Source: Paraburkholderia phenazinium (GTDB lineage: Bacteria; Pseudomonadota; Gammaproteobacteria; Burkholderiales; Burkholderiaceae). From it: a DNA stretch of 64,000 nucleotides. Under the pieces are notes generated by a model. The model was not told the DNA's origin. It was given only the letters and a program-made list of their open reading frames with translations, and did no database searches. How positions within the stretch are numbered: the stretch's first letter is position 1; every line of letters begins with the position of its first letter. The stretch covers positions 711,228 to 775,227 of the forward strand of contig NZ_FNCJ01000002.1 of NCBI RefSeq assembly GCF_900100735.1, in the 5' to 3' direction. A program made the position numbers and the translations under genes. Shown here in pieces: positions 17,300 through 26,721 of this stretch.

Positions 17300-18850
17300 A
17301 TGACTGCGCGTGCCTTGCTGGACGCGCTGACGCCGCTGATGCAGGATCTGTCGCGCGACCTCTCCGATACCGAGCGCTATCGCCGCCTGCTGAGCAGCCT
17401 GCGCGCGCTGTTTCCCGGTGACGCGGCGGCGTTGCTGCGTCTCGAGGGCGACACCCTGGTGCCGCTCGCGATCGACGGCTTGAGCAGCGATACGCTCGGG
17501 CGCCGCTTTCGCGTGAGTGACCATCCGCGCTTTGCGCAACTGCTGTCGCGCGCGGAGCCGACCCGCTTTGCGGCGGACTCTGAACTGCCCGATCCGTACG
17601 ACGGACTCGTGCAAGGTGTGGCCGGCCAGCTCGAGGTTCACGACTGCCTTGGCTGTCCGCTCTTTATCGGCGGGCTGCCATGGGGACTGCTCACGCTCGA
17701 TGCGCTGGACCCGGCGCGCTTCGACGATCTCGACATGGCTTCGCTGCAGGCCTTTCTGAGCCTTGCCGCTGCGACCGTCAGTGTTGTGGAGCGGCTCGAC
17801 ACGCTTGCGCGAACCGGTGAAGAGGAACGCAGCCGCGCAGAAGCGTACCGGCAGGCGAGCGGGCAGAGCCGCCGCGAAATGATCGGCAGCAGCGCGTCGC
17901 ATAAACATCTGATGGAAGAGATCGAAGTCGTCGCCGGCAGCGATTTGACGGTGTTGGTGACCGGTGAGACGGGCGTCGGCAAGGAACTGGTGGCCAATGC
18001 GATTCATGCGCTGTCGGCGCGGGCCAACAAGCCACTGATCAGTCTGAACTGCGCGGCCCTGCCGGATACCCTCGTCGAAAGCGAACTGTTCGGCCATGTG
18101 CGCGGCGCGTTCTCCGGCGCGTCCGCGGACCGGCGCGGCAAATTCGAACTGGCCGATGGCGGTACGCTGTTTCTCGATGAGGTGGGCGAGTTGCCGCTCG
18201 CTGTGCAGGCCAAGCTCTTGCGTGTGCTGCAGAACGGCCAGTTGCAGCGGATCGGCTCGGACCACGAGCACAAGGTCGATGTGCGGCTGATCGCAGCGAC
18301 TAACCGCGATCTTGCTGAGGAAGTGCGCGCCGGGAGGTTTCGCGCGGACTTTTATCACCGGCTCAGCGTGTATCCGTTGCGGGTGCCGCCGTTACGCGAG
18401 CGGGGCAAGGACGTATTGCTGCTGGCGGGCTTTTTCCTCGAAGAAAACCGCTCGCGGCTCGGCCTGTTGAGCTTGCGTCTGGCGGCCGATGCGCAAGCGG
18501 CGCTGTTGCGCTATCCGTGGCCCGGGAATGTGCGCGAGCTCGAACATCTGATAGGGCGAAGCGCGCTCAAGGCGCTGGCTGTCAATCGGGAAAGGCGGCG
18601 CATCCTGACCTTGAGCGCGGCGGATCTGGCGCTCGCCGTGCCGGCTGAGGTGGCGGGCGAGGCAGCTGTTGAAGCGGGTGCCCCGCAACCCGTTGGCGCA
18701 GATTTTCGCAGCGCAGTGACCGCGTTCGAGCGGACCATGGTGCTCGACGCGCTCGCGCGCCACAACCAGAACTGGGCCGCCGCGGCCCGCGAGCTAGGTC
18801 TCGATCGTGCGAACCTCAACCGGCTGGCCAAACGGCTTGGCTTGAAATAG
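17300..18850 (+). CDS. norR: Nitric oxide-responsive sigma-54 activator NorR
   Basis: Enhancer-binding protein of 516 residues. The N-terminal GAF domain (1-165) keeps the segments used for the NO-sensing iron centre, [10 protein letters not shown] and [11 protein letters not shown]. The AAA+ domain has Walker A GETGVGKE and Walker [14 protein letters not shown]. The sigma-54-contacting loop reads GAFSGA (269-274) instead of the usual GAFTGA. A Fis-type helix-turn-helix ends the protein ([20 protein letters not shown]). The start at 17300 has GGAGG at 17290-17294; the in-frame ATG at 17255 lies in AT-rich promoter DNA without a ribosome-binding site. It is divergent from hmp, its likely target. 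Confidence 0.93.
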   Translation: MTARALLDALTPLMQDLSRDLSDTERYRRLLSSLRALFPGDAAALLRLEGDTLVPLAIDGLSSDTLGRRFRVSDHPRFAQLLSRAEPTRFAADSELPDPYDGLVQGVAGQLEVHDCLGCPLFIGGLPWGLLTLDALDPARFDDLDMASLQAFLSLAAATVSVVERLDTLARTGEEERSRAEAYRQASGQSRREMIGSSASHKHLMEEIEVVAGSDLTVLVTGETGVGKELVANAIHALSARANKPLISLNCAALPDTLVESELFGHVRGAFSGASADRRGKFELADGGTLFLDEVGELPLAVQAKLLRVLQNGQLQRIGSDHEHKVDVRLIAATNRDLAEEVRAGRFRADFYHRLSVYPLRVPPLRERGKDVLLLAGFFLEENRSRLGLLSLRLAADAQAALLRYPWPGNVRELEHLIGRSALKALAVNRERRRILTLSAADLALAVPAEVAGEAAVEAGAPQPVGADFRSAVTAFERTMVLDALARHNQNWAAAARELGLDRANLNRLAKRLGLK

Positions 18851-18852
18851 GT

Positions 18853-19290
18853 TCAAGCGGGCATCTTGCGGAAAGCGATCGCGAAGCGGTTCCAGCTATT
18901 GATCGCGGCGATCAGCAAGGTCAGATCGACCAGCTCTTCATCGCTGAAATGTGGCTTCACCGCTTCCCATACCGCATCCGGCACGTGCGCTTGGGAGACC
19001 AGTGTGACGGCCTCGGTCCATTCGAGTGCGGCGCGTTCGCGCTCGGTGAAGAACGGCGTTTCGCGCCATACCACGACGGTGGCGAGACGACGTTCGGTTT
19101 CGCCGCCTTTGCGGGCGTCGGTGGTATGCATATCGACGCAGAACGCACAGCCGTTGATCTGCGAGGCGCGCAGGCGCACCAGTTCAGCGAGCGACTTTTC
19201 GATGCTGCTCTTGCCGATGCGTTCTTCCATGGCGAGCAGCGTTTTGATTGCGTTCGGGCTAGCTTTATAGAAGTCGAGACGGGCGTCCAT
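18853..19290 (-). CDS. AhpD-like carboxymuconolactone decarboxylase family protein
   Basis: A 145-residue alpha-helical protein with the alkylhydroperoxidase motif C48-A-F-C51 and H55 (CAFCVDMH), placing it among AhpD-like CMD proteins that act as thiol peroxidases. The substrate is unknown. It converges on norR with a 2-bp gap and is probably transcribed on its own. Confidence 0.88.
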   Translation of the reverse strand: MDARLDFYKASPNAIKTLLAMEERIGKSSIEKSLAELVRLRASQINGCAFCVDMHTTDARKGGETERRLATVVVWRETPFFTERERAALEWTEAVTLVSQAHVPDAVWEAVKPHFSDEELVDLTLLIAAINSWNRFAIAFRKMPA

Positions 19291-19441
19291 GATTCGTTCC
19301 TCAGGTTCGGTCGATGCGCCGGATGGCGCGACATGAGGAAGATTAGGCGTTTCACTGGCGTTCTTAAATAGCCAATTTTCCGCATTTTTAGGGTACCAGT
19401 TGTGCGGGTGGATTGAGTGGCCGCAAGCCGGACCTGTGCGT

Positions 19442-20965
19442 TCAGCGGGCTTGCTGTAACACCCCTGCGAGCCGCTGCAGCGCGGTGTCGATATCCTCTG
19501 CGCTAGTCCCGCCGTAGCCGAAAATCAGCCCCTGCCGCTTCGGCTCGCTCGTGTAGAACGCCGCAATGCCGTACAGGCCGACCGAGGCTGCTTCGGCAGC
19601 GGCGGCGATCAATGGGGCTTCTTCGAGACCCGCCTTGAGCAGGGCGGTCAAATGGATGCCCGCGGCGGACGGTAGCGGTTCGAGCCACTGTGCCAGCGCA
19701 CCGTGCAAATGACTGAGCAGCATCTGGCGACGCGCCGCATAGTGCTTATGGATGCGCCGCAGATGCCGCGCGAAGTCGCCGTCGAGCATGAAGCGCGCTA
19801 GCGCGGTCTGAGTAAGCGTGCAGGTGTGCCAGTCGCCAATCTGCTTGGCTTTCTGCAGCGCGACATTCAGCGAGCGAGGTGGCACCACATAACCGATGCG
19901 CAACTCGGGAAAGATGGTCTTCGAAAAGGTGCCGACATAGGCGACAAGACCGGCACGATCGAGACTCTTGAGCGATTCCATCGGCCGCCCCTCGAAGCGG
20001 AATTCGCAGTCGTAGTCGTCTTCGACAATGACCACGTGGTGTTTCTCGGCCCATTCGAGCAGTTCGACGCGACGCTCGAGGCTCATCGGCATACCAAGCG
20101 GAAACTGATGCGAGGGCGTGACATAGACGAGCGCCGCGCGGCACGGCAGCTTCGCGGTGATGAGGCCATGCGCATCGACGGGGACGCCGACCACGCTCGC
20201 GCCTAGCGCTGCGAAGGCCGCTCGGGCGGGTGGGTAGCCGGGGTCCTCCATGGCGACGATATCGCCAGGCTTCACCACTACCCGTGCGAGTAGATCCAGT
20301 GCCTGCTGCGCGCCCTGAGTGACGATCACATCTTGCCAGCTACATGACACCGCGCGACTGAAGGCGACGTAGCGTGAAATGCCCAGGCGCAGTTCCTGTT
20401 CGCCGCCAGGGTCGCGGTATTCGCCGCGGCTGCGTGCCTGCACGCGCACTGCATGATTGACGCAGCGCCGCCAGGCGTCGAACGGGAACTGGGTCTTGTC
20501 GGTCACGCCGCCACGAAAATCGAACGGCAGCGCTGGGCGGTACTGTGGCATCGACAGGGCCTCGGGAACCTCGGCCCAGACTGAGTGCGCGGAGGCCAGA
20601 TCGGCGGTGTCTGTGGTATCGGCGGCCGCGGCGGCTGTCTGGGTTGTTGCGGCGCCCCGTGCTTGCCCGGCGCGGTTCGGTACGCGGCTGAGACCGTCGG
20701 CGACAAAGGTGCCGTCACCGGGGTGCGCACGCAGATAACCTTCGGTGATCAGCCGCTCGAATACTTCGAGGGTGGTCTTGCGCGACACGCCGAGTTGGCC
20801 GGCGAGGTCGCGGGTGGAGGGCAGGCGCTCGCCGCTTGCCAGCCGGCCGTCGATGATGCCCGCGCGCAACTGGCGATAGATCTGGCCCGTCAGATCCTGA
20901 CGGCCATGGATGCTGATTTGCATGTCCAAGGCAGCGGTGACCTCGTGTGAAGAAACACCCGACAT
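19442..20965 (-). CDS. MocR/PdxR-type GntR regulator with aminotransferase domain
   Basis: A 507-residue fusion of an N-terminal GntR winged helix (about residues 18-88, YRQLRAGIIDGRLASGERLP) with a fold-type I aminotransferase-like domain (about 150-500). The PLP lysine is in GTFSKTIFPELR, and the DDYDCEFRF and NPGY-like EDPGYPPAR segments are typical. Members sense PLP or amino compounds and do not usually catalyse transamination. An Ala/Thr-rich linker (about 100-125) joins the halves. The divergent gene at 21148 is a membrane protein; whether it is the target is unknown. Confidence 0.9.
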   Translation of the reverse strand: MSGVSSHEVTAALDMQISIHGRQDLTGQIYRQLRAGIIDGRLASGERLPSTRDLAGQLGVSRKTTLEVFERLITEGYLRAHPGDGTFVADGLSRVPNRAGQARGAATTQTAAAAADTTDTADLASAHSVWAEVPEALSMPQYRPALPFDFRGGVTDKTQFPFDAWRRCVNHAVRVQARSRGEYRDPGGEQELRLGISRYVAFSRAVSCSWQDVIVTQGAQQALDLLARVVVKPGDIVAMEDPGYPPARAAFAALGASVVGVPVDAHGLITAKLPCRAALVYVTPSHQFPLGMPMSLERRVELLEWAEKHHVVIVEDDYDCEFRFEGRPMESLKSLDRAGLVAYVGTFSKTIFPELRIGYVVPPRSLNVALQKAKQIGDWHTCTLTQTALARFMLDGDFARHLRRIHKHYAARRQMLLSHLHGALAQWLEPLPSAAGIHLTALLKAGLEEAPLIAAAAEAASVGLYGIAAFYTSEPKRQGLIFGYGGTSAEDIDTALQRLAGVLQQAR

Positions 20966-21147
20966 TCTGGCATGCCGGCCGTAGTGGACGGCAGGCCTTG
21001 TTTGACCGTACGATCATTCTGGATAAACACGTCATTGGCCGTTGAGGAGCGGCCTCGCATCCGTTCTGCCGACTTGCATTCTGATCGATCCCACGCTCCA
21101 TCCCTGCTGGGAGCCTCGCTTGTTCAACTCAATGTTCGGAGCCTTCG

Positions 21148-21612
21148 ATGACGGTCTATCTTCTTGCCTTGCTGATTGGCGTAGTGGCTGGCCTGCGCGC
21201 AATGACGGCGCCCGCAGCCGTGAGCTGGGGCGCGTACCTTGGCTGGTTGCCTTTGCAGCACACCCCGCTGGCATTTCTGGGCTTCGCGGTGACGCCTTAT
21301 ATCCTCTCTGTGCTGACAATCGGCGAACTGATTACCGACCAGTTGCCGACAACGCCGAGTCGCACGGTGCCGATCCAGTTCGGCGCCCGGCTCGTCAGTG
21401 GCGGGTTGTGCGGGGCTGCCGCGGGTGCGCCGCATAACGCGATGATTGCCGGATTGATCGCGGGTGCGATCGGCGCGGCAATCGGCACGTTCGGTGGGGC
21501 GAGGGCCAGAGGGTGGCTGGCGGCAGCCATGGGCCGGGATCTGCCGGCCGCCATCATTGAAGACATCGTCGCGATTGGCGCCGCAGCGTTGATTGTGGCG
21601 ACCCTCGCGTAA
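21148..21612 (+). CDS. DUF4126-type small membrane protein
   Basis: A 154-residue, glycine- and alanine-rich protein with about four hydrophobic helices and the pattern GVVAGLRAMTAPAAVSWGAY near the N-terminus, which I associate with DUF4126. Function is unknown. It is divergent from the MocR gene and convergent with the DedA gene. Confidence 0.8.
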   Translation: MTVYLLALLIGVVAGLRAMTAPAAVSWGAYLGWLPLQHTPLAFLGFAVTPYILSVLTIGELITDQLPTTPSRTVPIQFGARLVSGGLCGAAAGAPHNAMIAGLIAGAIGAAIGTFGGARARGWLAAAMGRDLPAAIIEDIVAIGAAALIVATLA

Positions 21613-21652
21613 GGTGGAAAGCGGCGGCGTGCGCCGTGCCGCCGTCATTGCA

Positions 21653-22300
21653 TCACGCGCGCTGCCGGCGGTTGTGGACGAAACGCCAGAGCCCGCTCAC
21701 CAGCAGCGAGCCGACGCCGAGCCCGACGCCGAGCAGAACGATCGAGCTCATGTGGTCGCGCACCACCGGCACATTGCCGAACAGGTACCCGGCCGCCACC
21801 AACGACACGATCCACAACGCGGCGCCCGCAACGACGAACGAGGTGAAGCGTGCGAAGGTCATCTGCGAGACTCCCGCAACGAACGGCGCGAAAGTGCGCA
21901 CCACGGCGATAAACGGCGAGAGCAGAAAGGTCAGGCCGCCGCGCGCTTCGTAAAAGGCGTGGGCCTTCTGCAGGGCGTGCTTGTCGAGCCACCGATACTC
22001 GGCGGTGTAGACCTTCTCGCCGATCGCCCGGCCAATCAGGAAGTTGACGATGCTGCCCGCCACGGTCGCTGCAAACAGCACGGGAATTACCAGCCAGACA
22101 TTGAGCGCACCGGTGGCCGCGAATGCGCCGCAGATGAAGATCAGTGGATCGCCAGGCAGGAAGAACAGCGGCAGGAAGCCGATCTCGACGAAGATGATGG
22201 CGAATAGCATCGCATAGACGGCGGTGCCATATTGCGCGATTAGTCCGCCGAGGTTGCGGTCGAAGTGCAGGGCGACCTGCAGGAGGTGCATCAGATCCAT
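21653..22300 (-). CDS. DedA-family (VTT domain) membrane protein
   Basis: A 215-residue inner-membrane protein. The conserved DedA features are present: FVEIGFLPLFFLPGDPLIF near residues 36-54, the glycine-rich GRAIGEKV segment, and FIAVVRTFAPFVAGVSQM, which contains the conserved arginine. Family members include undecaprenyl-phosphate and phospholipid scramblases or flippases. The start at 22300 gives a normal DedA N-terminus; 43 further in-frame codons upstream do not look like protein. Confidence 0.9.
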   Translation of the reverse strand: MDLMHLLQVALHFDRNLGGLIAQYGTAVYAMLFAIIFVEIGFLPLFFLPGDPLIFICGAFAATGALNVWLVIPVLFAATVAGSIVNFLIGRAIGEKVYTAEYRWLDKHALQKAHAFYEARGGLTFLLSPFIAVVRTFAPFVAGVSQMTFARFTSFVVAGAALWIVSLVAAGYLFGNVPVVRDHMSSIVLLGVGLGVGSLLVSGLWRFVHNRRQRA

Positions 22301-22544
22301 CTTGAGTGTTGGCTGTTTAGATAGCGGGAGTGTAGCGCCGCGGGCGTGCCGGCAGCAGGGTTTTCGCTGTGTTGTGCAAGGTTGCGAGCATGGCGAGTGA
22401 GTGGTACAAGAAGGGCGCGAGAAGGGCACAAGAAGGGCGAGCCCTGCGTTGTGCCTGTTCGTTTTGCCGCTGCGATGTCAAGATTCAGGGTGGATGCATC
22501 CTGCGAGGAGGATGCGCGGACCTTATCGTTTTGACCGGGAACTC

Positions 22545-23090
22545 ATGCAGGACTCTTTTGCCTTCACTTTTCGCTTTGCGGTGCCGGACGATATCGAGGC
22601 CGTGCGCGCTATCGAATACGAAGCGGCGCAGCGCTTCGTGACGGTCGGCATGACCGGCATTGCCGATGCCCAGCCGATGAATGCGTCTTTCGTGCGCCGC
22701 AAGATCGAGGCCTCGGAGATTATCGTTGCGGTGGATTCACAGGCGCGCTGCGGCGCGTTTGTGATGTTCGCGCCGCTTGCGACGCGCTTCTATATCGAGG
22801 AACTCGATGTGCTTACCGCCTGGGCGGGCAGACGCATCGGCGCGGCGCTGATCGAACAGGTGGACCGGCTGGCAGCCGAAGCGGGAGCCCAACAACTGGT
22901 GCTGTCCACGTTTCGCGATGTGCCGTGGAATGCGCCGTACTATCAGCGGCTGGGGTTTGGCGTGATGGACGCAGCGCAACTCGACGCGAAGTTGCAGGCG
23001 ATTCGCGCATCGCATGTGGCCCACGGGCTCGACGAATCGAAGCGCGTTTTTATGTGCCGAGATGTGACGGCGGCGAGCGCGGCCGGATAA
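22545..23090 (+). CDS. GNAT-family N-acetyltransferase
   Basis: About 181 residues with the GNAT fold. Strand VVDSQARCGAFVMFAP leads to the acetyl-CoA site around LTAWAGRRIGAALIEQVDRLA, and NAPYYQRLGFGVMD is the family's typical C-terminal motif. The acceptor is unknown. The ATG at 22545 is favoured because homology-like sequence begins there; an in-frame ATG at 22512 with an abutting GGAGG is an alternative. Confidence 0.85.
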   Translation: MQDSFAFTFRFAVPDDIEAVRAIEYEAAQRFVTVGMTGIADAQPMNASFVRRKIEASEIIVAVDSQARCGAFVMFAPLATRFYIEELDVLTAWAGRRIGAALIEQVDRLAAEAGAQQLVLSTFRDVPWNAPYYQRLGFGVMDAAQLDAKLQAIRASHVAHGLDESKRVFMCRDVTAASAAG

Positions 23091-23181
23091 CACTCCGGTC
23101 GGGCCCGCCGCATGTCTTAAGCCTGCTTGTGGCTTGTGCCGCTGCTTATTCAGCCGCGTTCAGCCAGCTTATTCCATCCGC

Positions 23182-24243
23182 TTATTCCACGGTTTCCAGC
23201 GCCGGATAGTCCGTATAGCCGGTTTCGCCTGCCGCATAGTACGTAGCCGGATTCGGCTGGTTGAGCGGGGCATCCAGTTCAAAACGGCGCGGCAGATCCG
23301 GGTTGGCGATGAACAGCTGGCCCCATGCCACCGCATCCGCTTCACCGGCGTCCAGCACGTGCTGCGCGGATTCCTTGGTGAATTTCTCGTTGGCAATGTA
23401 CGGGCCGCCGAACGCCGCCTTCAACTGCGGGCCGATGCGGTTGTCGCCGAGGGCTTCACGTGCCGCGATAAACGCAATCTTGCGCTTGCCCAGTTCGCGT
23501 GCCACATAGCCGAAGGTCGCTGCAGGGTTCGAATCGCCCATGGTGTGTGCATCGCCACGCGGTGCGAGGTGCATGCCCACGCGCTGCGCGCCCCACACTT
23601 CGATACACGCGTCGGTCACTTCGAGCAGCAGGCGAGCGCGGTTTTCGATCGAGCCGCCGTAGGCGTCCGTGCGCTGGTTGGTGCTGTCCTGCAGGAACTG
23701 GTCGAGCAGATAGCCGTTTGCGCCGTGCACCTGGACGCCGTCGAAACCGGCTGCCTTGGCATTGACGGCGCCCTTACGGTAGGCGTCGACGATACCGGCG
23801 ATTTCAGCGAGCTCGAGCGCACGCGGCGTCACAAAGGGGCGCTGCGGACGCACGTGGCTCACGTGCCCTTGAGGTGCAATCGCGCTCGGCGCAACCGGCA
23901 GTTCGCCGTTCAGAAAGACCGGGTCCGAGACGCGGCCGACGTGCCACAACTGCAGGAAGATCTTGCCGCCGGCAGCGTGAACCGCGCTGGTGACGAGCTT
24001 CCAGCCTTCAACCTGTTCCTGCGACCAGATGCCCGGCGTGTCGGCATAGCCGACGCCCTGCGGCGTGACCGAGGTGGCTTCGCTGATGATCAGGCCGGCC
24101 GAGGCGCGCTCGGCATAGTACCTGGCCATCAAGGCGTTCGGCACGCGGATGTCGCCGGCGCGCTGACGCGTCAGCGGCGCCATGATGATGCGGTTTTTCA
24201 GCGTGAGATCGCCAATCTGAAGCGGGTCAAAAAGAGTCGGCAT
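23182..24243 (-). CDS. Old yellow enzyme family alkene reductase (NemA-like)
   Basis: An FMN-dependent NAD(P)H oxidoreductase of 353 residues that reduces activated alkenes, quinones or nitro compounds. The barrel starts LFDPLQIGDLTLKNRIIMAP; the substrate-anchoring His/Asn pair is in QVHGANGYLLDQFL; the FMN-phosphate region is near WGQLFIANPDL. An ArsR-type regulator with two cysteines starts upstream on the same strand (24632) and ends 86 bp before this gene, suggesting co-transcription and electrophile-responsive control. Confidence 0.92.
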   Translation of the reverse strand: MPTLFDPLQIGDLTLKNRIIMAPLTRQRAGDIRVPNALMARYYAERASAGLIISEATSVTPQGVGYADTPGIWSQEQVEGWKLVTSAVHAAGGKIFLQLWHVGRVSDPVFLNGELPVAPSAIAPQGHVSHVRPQRPFVTPRALELAEIAGIVDAYRKGAVNAKAAGFDGVQVHGANGYLLDQFLQDSTNQRTDAYGGSIENRARLLLEVTDACIEVWGAQRVGMHLAPRGDAHTMGDSNPAATFGYVARELGKRKIAFIAAREALGDNRIGPQLKAAFGGPYIANEKFTKESAQHVLDAGEADAVAWGQLFIANPDLPRRFELDAPLNQPNPATYYAAGETGYTDYPALETVE

Positions 24244-24329
24244 AAGAGGTCACCTTTCCTGGCGGGCACATGGCCCGCGACGATAAGAACAGCGTGATGA
24301 AAGAAGCGCGGCGAAGCAGACCAGAAGCG

Positions 24330-24632
24330 TCAGAGGTCCGTGTTCATATGCTCGAGAAACGCCTGGATGACGGGCTCGTTACGCTTGAAAAACACCCACT
24401 GGCCGACTCGCTTCGAGCTCACGAGGCCGGCGCGCTGCAAGGCCGCCAGGTGCGCCGACACGGTGGACTGCGACAGTCCGCAGCGTGCGTCGATCTTGCC
24501 GGCGCACACGCCGTGGTCGAGCGTGAATTCCTGATCGGCGAAGTGCGCTTGCGGCTCCCGCAGCCACGCCAGAATCTCGCGGCGGATGGGGTTGGCGAGC
24601 GCCTTGTGGATCGCGTCGATGTCGATCGTCAT
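24330..24632 (-). CDS. ArsR-family winged-helix regulator
   Basis: A 100-residue repressor-type protein. The N-terminal ALANPIRREILAWLRE and the recognition helix CGLSQSTVSAHLAALQRAGL are classic ArsR. C43 and C51 lie on either side of the helix entering the DNA-binding unit and could form a thiol switch. The gene directly precedes the old yellow enzyme gene, and the inverted repeat at 24718-24737 is a likely operator. Confidence 0.88.
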   Translation of the reverse strand: MTIDIDAIHKALANPIRREILAWLREPQAHFADQEFTLDHGVCAGKIDARCGLSQSTVSAHLAALQRAGLVSSKRVGQWVFFKRNEPVIQAFLEHMNTDL

Positions 24633-24717
24633 CGGGTTGGTTTTCGAGGGTATGAACGGTGGACACGGGCTTGAAGCCGGAGTGGCCCCTCAGCTGCATC
24701 GCAACGGAGCGAATTAT

Positions 24718-24737
24718 ATATCGGTTTTTTGCGATAT
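24718..24737. promoter_or_regulatory. Candidate ArsR operator
   Basis: ATATCG and CGATAT form a perfect inverted repeat around an 8-bp spacer, 86 bp upstream of the ArsR start, within an AT-rich promoter-like segment. Confidence 0.5.
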
Positions 24738-24794
24738 GCATAAAGCACTACTGGCTATGGGGGCGATAGGGGCGGCACGCAAAAAGGGTCGCCT

Positions 24795-26462
24795 TTACAG
24801 GGGACAGGCAGCTTGCTCGCGCATGCGACGGGCTTCGTCGCGCAGGAACTGCTGGTAATCGTCCAGATCGCCGTCGAAGGGCTCGACGCCACCCTTGGTA
24901 ACGAGCCAGAACTCGTCACATACCGCGCGCAGCAGCGACCGGTCGTGACTGACCAGCATCACAGTGCCTTCGAATTCGTTGAGTGCCATGCCTAGCGCTT
25001 CGCGTGTGGCCAGGTCGAGGTGGTTGGTAGGCTCGTCCAGCAGCAGCAGGTTGGGGCGCTGCCACACGATCATGCACAACACGAGCCGCGCCTTTTCGCC
25101 GCCGCTCATCGTGCCGACCGCCTGATGGACCATGTCGCCACTGAAGTTGAAGGTGCCGAGGAAGGTGCGAAGCGATTGTTCGGTGCCGCTCTGGCCGGGG
25201 GCACGCAGGTGCGCCGGCGTGTCCTTGGCAAGGCGGATCATGTGTTCCATCGGCGTGTCGAGTGGACGCAGCACGTCGAGTTCCTGCTGTGCGAAGTAGC
25301 CGATGTTCAGGCCTTTGCCTTCGCTGATTTCGCCGGCAATCGGCGCCAGCTCGTGCGCCACCGTCTTCACCAGAGTGGACTTGCCTTGGCCGTTGGCACC
25401 GAGAATGCCGATACGCTGCCCGGCCAGCACGGACCGGTTGATGCCCCGCACGATGACCGTCGGCGGCGTGCCCGGGGTTGCGTCGGTCGGCGCCGGGTAG
25501 CCGAAGCTCGCGTCGAGCATCGACAACAGCGGGTTCGGTACGTTGAGCGGTTCCTTGAACTCGAAGCTGAACTCTGCGTCGGCAAGCACGGGTGCGATCT
25601 TCTCCATGCGTTCGAGCGCCTTGACCCGGCTCTGCGCCTGCTTCGCCTTGGATGCCTTGGCCTTGAAGCGGTCGATGAACTTCTGCAGGTGGGCGATCTT
25701 GTCCGCCTGCCTGGACATTGCGGCCTGCTGCAACACCAGTTGCTCAGCGCGCATCTCTTCGAACTTGCTGTAATTGCCGCCATAACGCACGAGCTTGGCG
25801 TTGTCGACGTGCACCGTCACCTGCGTCACCGCGTCGAGGAATTCGCGATCGTGACTGATCACCACCATGGTTCCTTGATAGCGCTTGAGCCACGCTTCCA
25901 GCCAGACCAATGCGTCGAGGTCAAGGTGATTGGTCGGTTCGTCGAGCAACAGCAAGTCGGACGGGCACATGAGCGCGCGCGCCAGTTGCAGTCGCATGCG
26001 CCAGCCGCCGGAGAAACTGTTGACCGGCTGGCTGAGCTGCGCAGCACTGAAGCCAAGGCCCAGGATCAGCGCCTGGGCGCGTGCGGGGGCATCATGTGCA
26101 CCGGCGTCGTGCAGGGCCATGTAGGCGTGCGCCATGCGCATGCCGTCGTCGCTGGCCTCAGCGGCGGCTACTTCAGCCTGCGCGGCCAGCATGACGGTGT
26201 CACCTTCGATGACGAAGTCGGTCGCACTCTGCTCGGTCTCCGGCATCTCCTGCGCGACCTGGCCCATCTTCCATGCTGCGGGAATCGAGAACTCGCCGCC
26301 GTCTTCGTGCAGTGTGCCGTTGAGAAGGCCGAAGAAGGATGACTTGCCGGCGCCATTGCGACCGACAAGGCCAATCTTTTCGCCGGGGGTGAAGGTGACG
26401 GAAGCGCTATCGAGTACGACATTGACGCCGCGGCGCAGCGTGACATTACGGACGGAAATCAT
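24795..26462 (-). CDS. ABC-F family ATPase (YheS-like)
   Basis: A soluble twin-cassette ATPase of 555 residues that, by family precedent, acts on the ribosome E site. Walker A motifs are GRNGAGKSS and GANGQGKST. Signatures are FSGGWRMRLQLARAL and MSGGEKARLVL, each followed by LLLDEPTNHLDL. The linker between cassettes is helical and basic (IDRFKAKASKAKQAQSRV). It is shorter than E. coli YheS because the C-terminal coiled coil is missing or reduced. There are no transmembrane segments, so this is not a transporter. Confidence 0.92.
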   Translation of the reverse strand: MISVRNVTLRRGVNVVLDSASVTFTPGEKIGLVGRNGAGKSSFFGLLNGTLHEDGGEFSIPAAWKMGQVAQEMPETEQSATDFVIEGDTVMLAAQAEVAAAEASDDGMRMAHAYMALHDAGAHDAPARAQALILGLGFSAAQLSQPVNSFSGGWRMRLQLARALMCPSDLLLLDEPTNHLDLDALVWLEAWLKRYQGTMVVISHDREFLDAVTQVTVHVDNAKLVRYGGNYSKFEEMRAEQLVLQQAAMSRQADKIAHLQKFIDRFKAKASKAKQAQSRVKALERMEKIAPVLADAEFSFEFKEPLNVPNPLLSMLDASFGYPAPTDATPGTPPTVIVRGINRSVLAGQRIGILGANGQGKSTLVKTVAHELAPIAGEISEGKGLNIGYFAQQELDVLRPLDTPMEHMIRLAKDTPAHLRAPGQSGTEQSLRTFLGTFNFSGDMVHQAVGTMSGGEKARLVLCMIVWQRPNLLLLDEPTNHLDLATREALGMALNEFEGTVMLVSHDRSLLRAVCDEFWLVTKGGVEPFDGDLDDYQQFLRDEARRMREQAACPL

Positions 26463-26721
26463 AAGGGGCTACTTCGGAGAGGATAGGCATGATAGCCGAC
26501 CGGACGTACAGGGCTGTCCTTTTTCTGGCCGCGCGAGTGAAGAACCGCTTGCGCTTTGCGGCGCTCACCGGCCATAAAACGAGGCGGGCGCTGGCGCACC
26601 GGGTGTTCCGGCTGCGGGGGGCCAGCGAACAGACGGTGAGTGACGGCTCATGGACGGTAGCCGCGGTTCCCAGCGTTTGCCAAAAGCGGACGATCGGTGA
26701 GTTGAACGTTTGGGTGACGCA

